The notes under the pieces are model-generated. The model saw only the letters and a program-made list of their open reading frames with translations. It had not been told where the DNA came from and did not search any database. DNA of 64,000 nt from Mixta intestinalis (lineage in GTDB: Bacteria; Pseudomonadota; Gammaproteobacteria; Enterobacterales; Enterobacteriaceae), in contig NZ_CP028271.1 in assembly GCF_009914055.1 (NCBI RefSeq), positions 2,294,001 through 2,358,000 on the forward strand, given 5' to 3'. Numbering within the stretch: position 1 is the stretch's first letter; each line of letters begins with the position of its first letter. Positions 26,771 through 33,581 of the stretch are shown piece after piece. The position numbers were made by a program, and so were the translations under genes.

Positions 26771-26813
26771 GGTGGTGACCAGACCCTATATTAACCTACA
26801 TGGTGATTACCAT
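26769..26813. promoter_or_regulatory. Paired operator-like palindromes at the RHH divergent region
   Basis: ATGGTGGTGACCA (26769-26781) and ATGGTGATTACCA (26800-26812) agree in 11 of 13 positions and start 31 bases apart, about three helical turns. The second extends to a perfect ATGGT-N4-ACCAT palindrome. One covers the RHH start codon, the other its promoter region. They are natural candidates for operators of that repressor. Confidence 0.6.
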
Positions 26814-26904
26814 TATAAACATCAAAGCTACAAAAAAACAATGCCCGAACTGTGCTGGAACACAAATCAGGCATCTGACCAAACCGCTATATGAGGCAAC
26901 GAAG

Positions 26905-27081
26905 ATGGCTAAACAGAAGTGTACCTGGTTATTTGCGGCGATCAACCGCAGTCAACGCAATGCCCGCCCCGTGATGTTAAGGATCACCGCAGATAACGAG
27001 CGGTCAGCGCGGCGCAGACTTGCCCCGGACTATGTGCTGAGCTTTGCCGGTCGCATTCCCTGCGGAGGTGAACATGCGTAA
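26905..27081 (+). CDS. Icd-like host cell division inhibitor family protein
   Basis: 58 residues: a basic start (MAKQKCTWLFAAINRSQRNA), then the family core RPVMLRITADNERSARRRLA and DYVLSFAGRIP. This pattern is shared by the small Icd-like proteins of P4 and P1 type elements. Icd of phage P1 blocks cell division; function in satellites is little tested. ATG 26905 has GAGG upstream. The frame stays open back to 26800, where the extra segment includes CPNCAGTQIRH; use of that longer form cannot be excluded. It overlaps the next gene. Confidence 0.72.
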   Translation: MAKQKCTWLFAAINRSQRNARPVMLRITADNERSARRRLAPDYVLSFAGRIPCGGEHA

Positions 27082-27433
27082 TTATCCGCAACCCGGCGAA
27101 CGCTGGCAGCATGAACGTGGCTGGACCGTAACAATCATCCGATTAATTGAAGCCTCGCCCTCCGTGGCGCTGGTTAATCCTGAATTCAGCTGTGAAGTAC
27201 TGATACGTCATGACAGCGACAACCAGCTTTCTTCCTGCCCTCTGGCATGGTTTGAACAGCGGTATACGCGCCTGTTTGATGCACCGCTCTTAAAACCTTC
27301 GCCAGCTCCGGCAGGCGGTAGTGGCTCCGGCCCGCTGACGCTGCATCCGTCTGTGGTATTTACCCGCTGGCGGGAGCGCAGCATACGGCGTTCTGCTGAA
27401 CCTGACGACAGTCACTATTCAAAGTTTCTCTGA
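27074..27433 (+). CDS. P4-type hypothetical protein
   Basis: 119 residues, starting MRNYPQPGERWQHERGWTVT. The ATG at 27074 has a strong GGAGGTG Shine-Dalgarno and overlaps the end of the Icd-like gene by 8 bases. The N-terminal 75 residues look like a small beta-rich domain (VTIIRLIEASPSVALVNPEF); the rest is Pro/Ser/Arg-rich and probably disordered. I do not recognise a function. It belongs to the early operon upstream of the primase. Confidence 0.7.
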   Translation: MRNYPQPGERWQHERGWTVTIIRLIEASPSVALVNPEFSCEVLIRHDSDNQLSSCPLAWFEQRYTRLFDAPLLKPSPAPAGGSGSGPLTLHPSVVFTRWRERSIRRSAEPDDSHYSKFL

Positions 27434-27464
27434 CAAAACACCGCTGAAAACGGAGTAATCCACG

Positions 27465-27749
27465 ATGAATATTTCAAACGGGCACAACAGTGCTCAGGGC
27501 CACACTTTGCCTGAAAAACACCATACCGGTGCTTTTGCCTATGGATTGTCAGAGGACGGTTTCGGAAAGCTGACCCGCGCAAGAAATGCCTGCGACCTGC
27601 TCCAGCTTCTCTTTTCTGAATACCCGTCTCAGGTCGGAGCGCTCGATACAGGCTGTGCGCCGGGCGTCGCCGCGCTGATGGAGTACCTGCGGGCAGATTT
27701 GACGGATATTGCGCACAGCTGCGCACTGATTGAAGGAGGTGCCAAATGA
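27465..27749 (+). CDS. P4-type hypothetical protein
   Basis: 94 residues, with the segment GAFAYGLSEDGFGKLTRARN and a helical C-terminal part (GVAALMEYLRADLTDIAHSC). Small proteins of this type regularly precede the alpha primase gene in P4-like elements; their role is unknown. ATG 27465 follows CGGAG. It overlaps the next gene by 4 bases (ATGA). Confidence 0.7.
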   Translation: MNISNGHNSAQGHTLPEKHHTGAFAYGLSEDGFGKLTRARNACDLLQLLFSEYPSQVGALDTGCAPGVAALMEYLRADLTDIAHSCALIEGGAK

Positions 27750-28129
27750 ACCAGCCGCAGGTTTCCATTTTCCCGGCAGAAATGACTACCGCGTTGTACC
27801 GGCGGGCTATTGCGTCGGCATGGCGGCAGAAAACTCTGAACGAAACCGGCAGCGATCAGTATGGTCCGCACAGCCTGACGGTTGAGCGTATTGAAATGGC
27901 CATTGCGCTGCATATCGAATGCGCACTGATTAACGAGTACGGCGAAGCACAGGGAGCCGCTGCTGCGCTGGCACTGCTGACTGACATGCTGGAGCCGTCA
28001 CTGCTGACCGCGCCGCCGGTACTGACCGCGCGCGGCTGTGAAGTGATGGCGGAGCTGTACCGCACGCTTCCGGCGGCCTTTGATGATTTCTGCAGCACAG
28101 GTGTGGCGCTGTATCAGGGGGAAGTATGA
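27746..28129 (+). CDS. P4-type hypothetical protein
   Basis: 127 residues, mostly helical and alanine-rich (ALHIECALINEYGEAQGAAA). Strong GGAGG precedes ATG 27746, and the stop overlaps the primase start (ATGA), so translation is coupled to replication gene expression. No function recognised; its constant place before the primase in P4-like elements suggests an early or replication-linked role. Confidence 0.7.
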   Translation: MNQPQVSIFPAEMTTALYRRAIASAWRQKTLNETGSDQYGPHSLTVERIEMAIALHIECALINEYGEAQGAAAALALLTDMLEPSLLTAPPVLTARGCEVMAELYRTLPAAFDDFCSTGVALYQGEV

Positions 28130-30798
28130 CAACACAGACGGTTACGCAGATTTCAGCCGCCGCGCGGGGGAAATGGCCCGTTATTCTGCAGATGCTGCGT
28201 ATTGATGTACCTGAAAACGGCAGGCACGGTCCCTGCCCGAAATGTGGGGGCAAGGATCGTTTTCGCCTCGATGACCTTGACGGGCGCGGGACGTGGATTT
28301 GCAGCCAGTGCGGCAATGGTGACGGTCTGGATCTGGTTAAGCTCATGACCGGCTACGGCGTCAGAAAGGCCGCGCAGGAGGTGGCGCAGGTGCTTAATGT
28401 GCCGGATGTGCAGGAACTGCCCGTTAAGCCCGCCAGGCAAAAAGCCCCTAAACGCGACATGAGCCTTACCGTGGCGGCGCTGATGAAAGAGAGCCACACG
28501 GGAGAAAGCCCCTATCTGACCGGGAAAGGGTTTGCCGGATACCCGGCCTCCCTGACCGGGAGCGTGCAGCATATCAGCGGCAAGGATTTTCCTGCCGGTT
28601 CCCTGCTGCTACCGCTCACCACCAATGCCGGAGCCGTGACCGGTGCGCAGCTTATCGCCCCGACGGGTGAAAAAAGCATACTGCCCGGCAGCACGATGAA
28701 AGGCGCGTTTGTGGCGCTCAGCCCGTTACCGCCTGAACCGCCGGTACAGGTGGTGATTACCGAAGGTTACGCCACGGCGCTGACGGTAAGCCAGCTCACC
28801 GCCGGATGCGTAGTGGCTGCCATATCTGCGGGCAACCTGCCCAACGTGGCGCAGTCGCTGCGGGCACGCTGGCCTGAGGTAAAAATTATCATCGCCGGTG
28901 ATAACGATTTTCAGGACGGGGGCGAAAACCCCGGCAGATCCTTTGCTGAACGGGCGGCAAAAGCCGTTGGCGGCTGGATGACGCTGCCACCGGGAGAGAT
29001 TAAGGCTGACTGGAATGATTTCCATCGGGAGCACGGTATTACCCGCGCCCGTGAAGCCTTTCGTAACGGTCTGGTGCTGTGTGGGGAAGGCCGCACGCAG
29101 CTGCCGCACGGGTTCCGTCTTACCCAGGAATATCTCTGGTATGAAAAACAGGTACAGCGCAACGGCGAGACGGAGATCCAGAACGTCAAAATATGCAACC
29201 CGCTGCGCGTGACGGCAATCACCTGCGATGCCGATGGCGGTAACTTCGGGCGACTGCTGGAGTGGGAAGATACGTGGGGAGAGCGCCGCCGCTGGGCGAT
29301 GCCAATGGAAATGCTGAGCGGCAGCGGTGAGGAGCTGCGCCGGGTACTACTGGTTAACGGGCTTTCCTATATCAGCACCACCGGCGAGGCCCGCGCCCGC
29401 CTGATGGAATATATCTCGCTGTGTAAACCGGAACGCCGCGTGACCTGCGTCAGCCGCACCGGCTGGCATGGTCAGGTTTACGTCCTGCAGGATGAGGTCA
29501 GCGGTGAAGGTGCAGAGGGGGTCATTCTCCAGACCACTTCCGTGCAGGGGCGCGATTTCCGTGTGTCGGGCACAACGGAGGAATGGCGGGAGCACGTATC
29601 CCGCTACTGCACCGGCAACTCCCGCGTGGCATTTGCCGTCAGTCTGGCTTTTGCTGCACCCCTGTTACGGCTGGTTGGTATGGACGGCGGCGGCTACCAC
29701 CTCAAGGGGGAATCGACGGACGGTAAGACCACCACCATGAAAGCGGCAACCTCCGTCTGCGGCGGGCCTGACTACTGGCAGACGTGGCGGGCAACCGGCA
29801 ACGCGCTGGAGGGATGCGCCAGCCGCCGCAACGATGCCGCCATGATGCTCGATGAGATCCGGGAGGTGGACGGACGCGAAGCGGGCAATATCGCCTACAT
29901 GCTGGCAAACGGTCAGGGCAAGGGCCGGGCCGGTACGGACGGTGAGCTGCGCACCCGTAAGCAGTGGCGGCTGCTGTTCTTTTCAACCGGCGAGCTGTCA
30001 CTGACTGAACATGCGGCAAAAGCCGGAGAGCGTACTTTTGCCGGGATGGAAGTCAGGATGATCCAGATCCCCAGCGATTCCGGGAAGTTTGGCGTATTTG
30101 AGGAGCTGCACGGCTTCGACAGCGGCAAAGCGCTGGCGGAGCATCTTGAATGGGCCACGTCCAGTTACTACGGTTCGCCGTTCCGTGAGTGGCTGAAAGC
30201 CCTGACCGCTGATCTTAACGGGCTGACGGCACAGGCAAAGTCACTGATGAAGGAATATACCGCCGCCCTGACCCCGAAAGATGCGGGTAATCAGGTAGGC
30301 CGGGCTGTGAACCGCTTTGCACTGGTGGCGATGGCGGGCGAGCTGGCAACCCGGCTGGGTATCACCGGCTGGCCTGAGGGTGAAGCGCTGCGGGCAACCC
30401 GCGTCTGCCTGAACGCATGGCTGAAAGATCGTGGGCACACCGCCAATCAGGAAGATATTGCCGCACTGGAGCAGGTACGCAGCTTCTTTACCGCGAATCA
30501 GTACAGCCGCTTTGCTGACTGGCACGACGAGCGTAACCGCCCCGGCAATATGGTGGGCTGGCGCAGGGTGGAGAAAGGCAGTACCGCGCAGGGCACGGAA
30601 GCCGTCACCACGTTCTACGTCATGCCATCCGGCTGGAAAGAAATCTGCCGGGGATTTGACCCGCGCAAGGTGGCACGTCTGTGCGCGGATCGTGGATATC
30701 TGCTGCCCTCCACCGATGGCAAGCTGCAGACAAACATTCGCCCGCCAGAGATGAATCCCCGCAGGCTCTATGTCTTCAACAGCGAGGTTCCGGGTTAA
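28126..30798 (+). CDS. P4 alpha-type primase-helicase (zinc ribbon, Toprim, DUF927)
   Basis: An 890-residue replication protein. Residues about 33-66 form a primase zinc ribbon (C37-x2-C40, C59-x2-C62; CPKCGGKDRFR, CSQCGNGDG). A Toprim domain follows (VVITEGYATALTVS, then IAGDNDFQDGG with the acidic metal ligands). The C-terminal half is a DUF927 helicase/ATPase with Walker A GESTDGKTTT near residue 530 and DEIREVDGREAGN as the acidic motif. P4 alpha primes, unwinds and binds the origin; this protein has the same combination and probably acts on the iterons directly downstream. GC content is higher than in the int half. Confidence 0.92.
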   Translation: MTTQTVTQISAAARGKWPVILQMLRIDVPENGRHGPCPKCGGKDRFRLDDLDGRGTWICSQCGNGDGLDLVKLMTGYGVRKAAQEVAQVLNVPDVQELPVKPARQKAPKRDMSLTVAALMKESHTGESPYLTGKGFAGYPASLTGSVQHISGKDFPAGSLLLPLTTNAGAVTGAQLIAPTGEKSILPGSTMKGAFVALSPLPPEPPVQVVITEGYATALTVSQLTAGCVVAAISAGNLPNVAQSLRARWPEVKIIIAGDNDFQDGGENPGRSFAERAAKAVGGWMTLPPGEIKADWNDFHREHGITRAREAFRNGLVLCGEGRTQLPHGFRLTQEYLWYEKQVQRNGETEIQNVKICNPLRVTAITCDADGGNFGRLLEWEDTWGERRRWAMPMEMLSGSGEELRRVLLVNGLSYISTTGEARARLMEYISLCKPERRVTCVSRTGWHGQVYVLQDEVSGEGAEGVILQTTSVQGRDFRVSGTTEEWREHVSRYCTGNSRVAFAVSLAFAAPLLRLVGMDGGGYHLKGESTDGKTTTMKAATSVCGGPDYWQTWRATGNALEGCASRRNDAAMMLDEIREVDGREAGNIAYMLANGQGKGRAGTDGELRTRKQWRLLFFSTGELSLTEHAAKAGERTFAGMEVRMIQIPSDSGKFGVFEELHGFDSGKALAEHLEWATSSYYGSPFREWLKALTADLNGLTAQAKSLMKEYTAALTPKDAGNQVGRAVNRFALVAMAGELATRLGITGWPEGEALRATRVCLNAWLKDRGHTANQEDIAALEQVRSFFTANQYSRFADWHDERNRPGNMVGWRRVEKGSTAQGTEAVTTFYVMPSGWKEICRGFDPRKVARLCADRGYLLPSTDGKLQTNIRPPEMNPRRLYVFNSEVPG

Positions 30799-30841
30799 GG
30801 CTTTGCGTGAGTTTTACTTATTAAGGGTAACAAGTGTAACA

Positions 30842-31021
30842 GGTGGAACAACCGTGTTTTACAAGGGCTGAAACTGTTCCACCTTCTGAAATAGTGAGGT
30901 GGAACAGGTGGAACGCCAGCCGATCCGCTGTTCCACCTTGTTACCCGCGATGTTCCACCTGTGCTGTACCTATAAATGCATTACAAAACAAGGCTGTAAC
31001 ACCTGTTCCACCTGTTCCACC
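30842..31021. repeat. Iteron field, probable replication origin of the satellite
   Basis: Eight copies of GGTGGAAC occur in 180 bases. Seven read GGTGGAACA/TGTTCCACC exactly and one GGTGGAACG. Positions: forward 30842-30850, 30898-30906, 30907-30915; reverse 30875-30883, 30929-30937, 30951-30959, 31004-31012, 31013-31021. They lie just after the primase gene in a gene-free, locally AT-rich gap. P4 ori and crr carry iterons bound by the alpha protein, so this is very likely the equivalent origin. Confidence 0.8.
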
Positions 31022-31108
31022 GCACCGGGGACATAAAGCAGGCTGAAGCAGAGGCATTTTTATCTGGCTGGCTTTCATAGCCACGTCTGAATAACCGCAA
31101 ACGCCCGT

Positions 31109-31164
31109 TGTGCCAGCTACCACACACTGAGCACCGATAGTGCGCTTGTGTCAGCCACGACACA
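31109..31164 (+). promoter_or_regulatory. Late promoter region of sid operon: two TGT-N12-ACA activator sites
   Basis: TGTGCCAGCTACCACACA (31109-31126) and TGTGTCAGCCACGACACA (31147-31164) both fit the TGT-N12-ACA pattern bound by P2 Ogr and P4 Delta, and agree with each other at 15 of 18 positions. They start 38 bases apart. CACAAT (31161-31166) is a possible -10 for the upstream site. The second site ends 34 bases before the sid start. The satellite encodes its own Ogr/Delta-type activator downstream. Confidence 0.75.
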
Positions 31165-31198
31165 ATTGACGTAACGAACCAACCCGACAGGAGAAGTC

Positions 31199-31942
31199 AT
31201 GAACAACACTGCAGAGAATAACAACCTTTCCACTTTTCCGGCTGTCACGCAGCGGGCGCTGGAAACCCTGAACACAGCCAGAAGCGCATGGCTTGAAGCA
31301 CGTCGTCGGCAGAAAGCGGCAGCGGATAATATTGCAACTATCCGCCAGCGCCGGGCTGAAATGGAAGCCACGACGAACGCACTGAATGAGGAGTGGCGCA
31401 CGCTGTTTCGTGAAAGTCAGGGCGTTGTCTCAAAGGAAATGAGAAAGCTGCGCACGGAAATTGCGCTGGGACGCGAAACGCTTGAGGATTTTGACGAGCT
31501 GCTGGCGGCTCAGGAATGCGAAAATGCACTTTTGCCGCAGGAGGCTGCGGAATTAGCCGGAAAGTATATCCACGCGCACGACACCCTTGCGAGTATTCGC
31601 GCAAAACAAATCTGGGAAGATTTTATGCAGGCGCATGGTAAGGCGCTAATCCAGACACTGAGCCTGCTCAAATCCACAATGGGCCGGGAAGCCAGCGCAG
31701 TTGTCGGTGTGGTGCATTCAGTTAATGATCCGGACACACTGCTGAAAGAGTTTATTCACAAACATATCACCAAACCGGCTCTTACTAACGCTGCGATGCC
31801 GGAACAGGACCCTGTGTTTAAACTGGCGGGCGTTGCGCCGGATTATGCGGCCCGTCTGGATTTCAGTAATCAACTCTCTCCGGCAGCCATTCATAAAATG
31901 AAGGTTCGTCAGGAACGGGCTGAGAAGGAGAAATCAGTATGA
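31199..31942 (+). CDS. Sid-like capsid size determination protein
   Basis: 247 residues, close to P4 Sid (about 244). Almost entirely helical and coiled-coil-like, with the Sid-like stretch EEWRTLFRESQGVVSKEMRK and a helical ELAGKYIHAHDTLASIRAKQ. P4 Sid forms an outer scaffold that forces helper capsid protein into small capsids. The C-terminal part LAGVAPDYAARLDFSNQLSP is followed by a charged tail. It has AGGAG eight bases before ATG 31199 and overlaps the psu-like start by four bases. Assignment rests on remembered similarity, size and gene order. Confidence 0.75.
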   Translation: MNNTAENNNLSTFPAVTQRALETLNTARSAWLEARRRQKAAADNIATIRQRRAEMEATTNALNEEWRTLFRESQGVVSKEMRKLRTEIALGRETLEDFDELLAAQECENALLPQEAAELAGKYIHAHDTLASIRAKQIWEDFMQAHGKALIQTLSLLKSTMGREASAVVGVVHSVNDPDTLLKEFIHKHITKPALTNAAMPEQDPVFKLAGVAPDYAARLDFSNQLSPAAIHKMKVRQERAEKEKSV

Positions 31943-32490
31943 CGACCCGAGCCACTCCCGCCCAGGCGCTTACCGGTTTTCGAAATGCCCGTATTCTGTG
32001 GGCCGGACATAGTGAGAGCCGAAAAGCCGTTGAACAACAGATAGAATCTCTCCTCACTGCCACGGAAAAACCAGCAGATTATGCCCGACAGCTTGAGTTA
32101 CAGCGGGAACGTCTGGATGTGCTGAAATGGCAAATTAACTGTGCTGCGCGTGAGTGTATTTACTCGCAGCATTTACTGATGGAAGCCTGCACAGAAGACG
32201 CTCTCAGCAATTTTATGCAGGCGAACGGAGCGGCTCTGACATCTGCGCTGGCTCCGTTTCTTAAGGGGCGCGGAGGGCTGGAAGTTGCGTCCCGTATGTT
32301 ACGCAGTGCCCTGGCTCACCAGCTGGCAATAACCCCGCCTGAAATTGCCGGGGATTATCGTGAGATTCTGGATGAATCTGGTGTGATGCCAGACCCCCTG
32401 ATGAGTCGTGATTGTCAGCGTTCTTATACCCCGGCACAACATCTTCGCTTTCAGCAACGCCTGAATGACGTTAACGATATACAGGAGTGA
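31939..32490 (+). CDS. Psu-like polarity suppression / capsid decoration protein
   Basis: 183 residues, helical, similar in length and layout to P4 Psu (about 190). Shared features include the N-terminal helical hairpin with alternating charges, NFMQANGAALTSALAPFLKG (compare P4 DFMQQHGTALAAALAP) and the C-terminal YTPAQHLRFQQRL. Psu inhibits the transcription terminator Rho and also decorates P4 capsids. Translationally coupled to the sid-like gene. GGAGAAATCAGT precedes the start. Confidence 0.82.
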   Translation: MTTRATPAQALTGFRNARILWAGHSESRKAVEQQIESLLTATEKPADYARQLELQRERLDVLKWQINCAARECIYSQHLLMEACTEDALSNFMQANGAALTSALAPFLKGRGGLEVASRMLRSALAHQLAITPPEIAGDYREILDESGVMPDPLMSRDCQRSYTPAQHLRFQQRLNDVNDIQE

Positions 32491-32495
32491 TATTA

Positions 32496-32768
32496 ATGGC
32501 ACTTAAATGTCCCGAATGCGGCACGGTTGCACATGCCAGAACCTCCGCCTATGAAGCGCCGTCGGTTAAACGCTCATGGTATCAGTGTCAGAATCTGGAA
32601 TGTTCCTGCACGTTTACGGCACTGGAGAGTGTGGATACGATAATTATGAAGCCCCGGCGCAATGAACAGGAATCAGACCAGGCACAAATGCCGGAAAAAC
32701 AACAGCAAACGCTCAATCGCTATGGCTCCGCGTCAAAGCTGTCAAGCCGTCAGCAAATCCCTGTCTGA
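32496..32768 (+). CDS. Ogr/Delta-type zinc-finger late activator
   Basis: A 90-residue protein with the exact Ogr zinc pattern C-x2-C-x22-C-x4-C (C5, C8, C31, C36; CPECGTVAHARTS and YQCQNLECSCTF). P2 Ogr and P4 Delta activate late promoters by contacting RNA polymerase alpha and binding TGT-N12-ACA. ATG 32496 is preceded by AGGAG at 8 bases; the GTG at 32487 is less likely. The two pairs of matching sites at sid and at the tail module are its obvious targets, and helper Ogr might use them as well. Confidence 0.88.
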   Translation: MALKCPECGTVAHARTSAYEAPSVKRSWYQCQNLECSCTFTALESVDTIIMKPRRNEQESDQAQMPEKQQQTLNRYGSASKLSSRQQIPV

Positions 32769-32788
32769 TTAGCAAAAAACGCCCACGT

Positions 32789-32815
32789 AATCCCGGTCCA
32801 GTACCGGGATTTTTT
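32789..32815 (+). terminator. Terminator of sid-psu-delta operon
   Basis: A 9-bp stem (AATCCCGGT / ACCGGGATT) with a 5-base loop and a T run, 20 bases after the Ogr/Delta-like stop. It separates the late operon from the tail module, which therefore needs its own promoter. Confidence 0.85.
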
Positions 32816-32843
32816 ACGCCTTTTCCCTGGCTGGCCTGAGAGC

Positions 32844-32950
32844 GCATGAGTGCATGTCTATGGCGCATGAAAACGCATGAGTCTCATGCACCATTTTTGA
32901 CGCAAAAGCCCTTGTGCGGCGGCTTCTGAGACGATTTACGGGGTGCATGA
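32844..32950. repeat. GCATGA repeats near the cos-like site
   Basis: GCATGA occurs directly at 32844-32849, 32865-32870, 32875-32880 and 32945-32950, and inverted (TCATGC) at 32884-32889, with a partial copy at 32852. They lie just upstream of the cos-like sequence in a gene-free stretch (32816-33044). They may be part of the packaging recognition region. Confidence 0.5.
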
Positions 32951-32999
32951 AAACCAGTCTGTTAAGCGAAGCGGGCAGGCGGGCGGGGCAGCGCGCGCT

Positions 33000-33014
33000 G
33001 AGGGGGGAAAGTAC
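33000..33014 (+). other. cos-like sequence
   Basis: GAGGGGGGAAAGTAC resembles the P2/P4 cohesive end segment GAGGCGGGGAAAGCAC, as recalled, with one base fewer and one C-to-T change. It is preceded by a very GC-rich stretch. Its position directly after the sid-psu-delta operon is where P4 has cos. If real, helper terminase would cut here and place the tail genes at the other end of the packaged molecule. Confidence 0.5.
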
Positions 33015-33044
33015 GTTCTCCGGCTGGTTGTCCGCCGCTGCAGT

Positions 33045-33100
33045 TGTATAGTCAGCGGAACAATCTCCCAACCCCGAATGGTTGTGCTGAACACGTTACA
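33045..33100 (+). promoter_or_regulatory. Late promoter region of the tail module: two TGT-N12-ACA activator sites
   Basis: TGTATAGTCAGCGGAACA (33045-33062) and TGTGCTGAACACGTTACA (33083-33100) fit TGT-N12-ACA. They start 38 bases apart, exactly as at the sid promoter, and end 35 bases before gene E (34 at sid). This shared geometry argues that E, E' and T belong to the satellite's Ogr/Delta late regulon. Confidence 0.72.
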
Positions 33101-33135
33101 CTGCCAGCACATTGACAGCCATTGAGGATCGTATT

Positions 33136-33447
33136 ATGAGCGAAACTGTTACCGCTAAAAATGAAACCACTGTTGTTCTGGATACGCCAGTTAAACGTGG
33201 TGACACAGCCATTACTGAAATCGTGTTGCGTAAACCACAGTCCGGGGCGCTGAGAGGCCTCCGCCTGCACGCTATTATGGAGATGGACGTTACCGCAATG
33301 ATGACGGTGATCCCGCGTATCTCGACTCCGGCGCTGACCCAGCAGGAGATGGCGGAGCTGGACCCTGCCGATCTTTCAGCGCTGGCGCTGGAGGTTGTGG
33401 CTTTTTTGCTGCCGAAATCGGTGTTGTCGGGTTCCCTGCCAGCCTGA
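33136..33447 (+). CDS. P2 gpE-like tail assembly chaperone
   Basis: 103 residues: MSETVTAKNETTVVLDTPVK, then the family core RGDTAITEIVLRKPQSGALR, ALTQQEMAELDPADLSALAL and EVVAFLLPKS. This is the P2 gpE family (functional equivalent of lambda gpG), which coats the tape measure before tail polymerisation. GAGGAT precedes ATG 33136. A slippery TTTTTTG near the 3' end lets ribosomes produce the longer E' form. P2 has these genes inside a full tail operon; here they stand alone with the tape measure. Confidence 0.88.
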   Translation: MSETVTAKNETTVVLDTPVKRGDTAITEIVLRKPQSGALRGLRLHAIMEMDVTAMMTVIPRISTPALTQQEMAELDPADLSALALEVVAFLLPKSVLSGSLPA

Positions 33448-33581
33448 CGGTTGATGATTTGGTGGCAGATATTGCCACCATCTTTCACTGGTCGCCGTCC
33501 ATCACTGACGTCATGCCGCTGACTGAGGTTCTGGAATGGCGGCATAAAGCGATCGTGAGAAGCGGAGTCAGCGATGAGTAA
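33136..33581 (+). CDS. gpE-E' fusion made by -1 ribosomal frameshift
   Basis: Reading E to 33408 (91 codons) and then continuing in the -1 frame from 33408 adds 57 codons to TAA at 33579-33581, giving about 148 residues. The extension reads AAEIGVVGFPASLTVDDLVA, then DIATIFHWSPSITDVMPLTE and VLEWRHKAIVRSG. P2 E-E' has nearly the same size and the extension has the family pattern (WSPS...M.L.E...W...A). In lambda the equivalent gpGT carries the tail-tube-recruiting T domain. The extension ends 8 bases inside the tape measure gene. Confidence 0.85.
33402..33408 (+). promoter_or_regulatory. Programmed -1 frameshift site
   Basis: T TTT TTG in the E frame (codons TTT 33403-33405, TTG 33406-33408) is the slippery heptamer known from P2 E/E'. 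The -1 frame downstream is open for 57 codons with family-like sequence, which random sequence would not give. Confidence 0.85.

Noticed and set aside
26547..26894. Plus-strand frame of 115 codons after the AlpA-like gene
   Set aside because: It covers the minus-strand ribbon-helix-helix gene, has no recognisable domain, and its low-complexity serine/arginine run is what an antisense frame of that gene would give.
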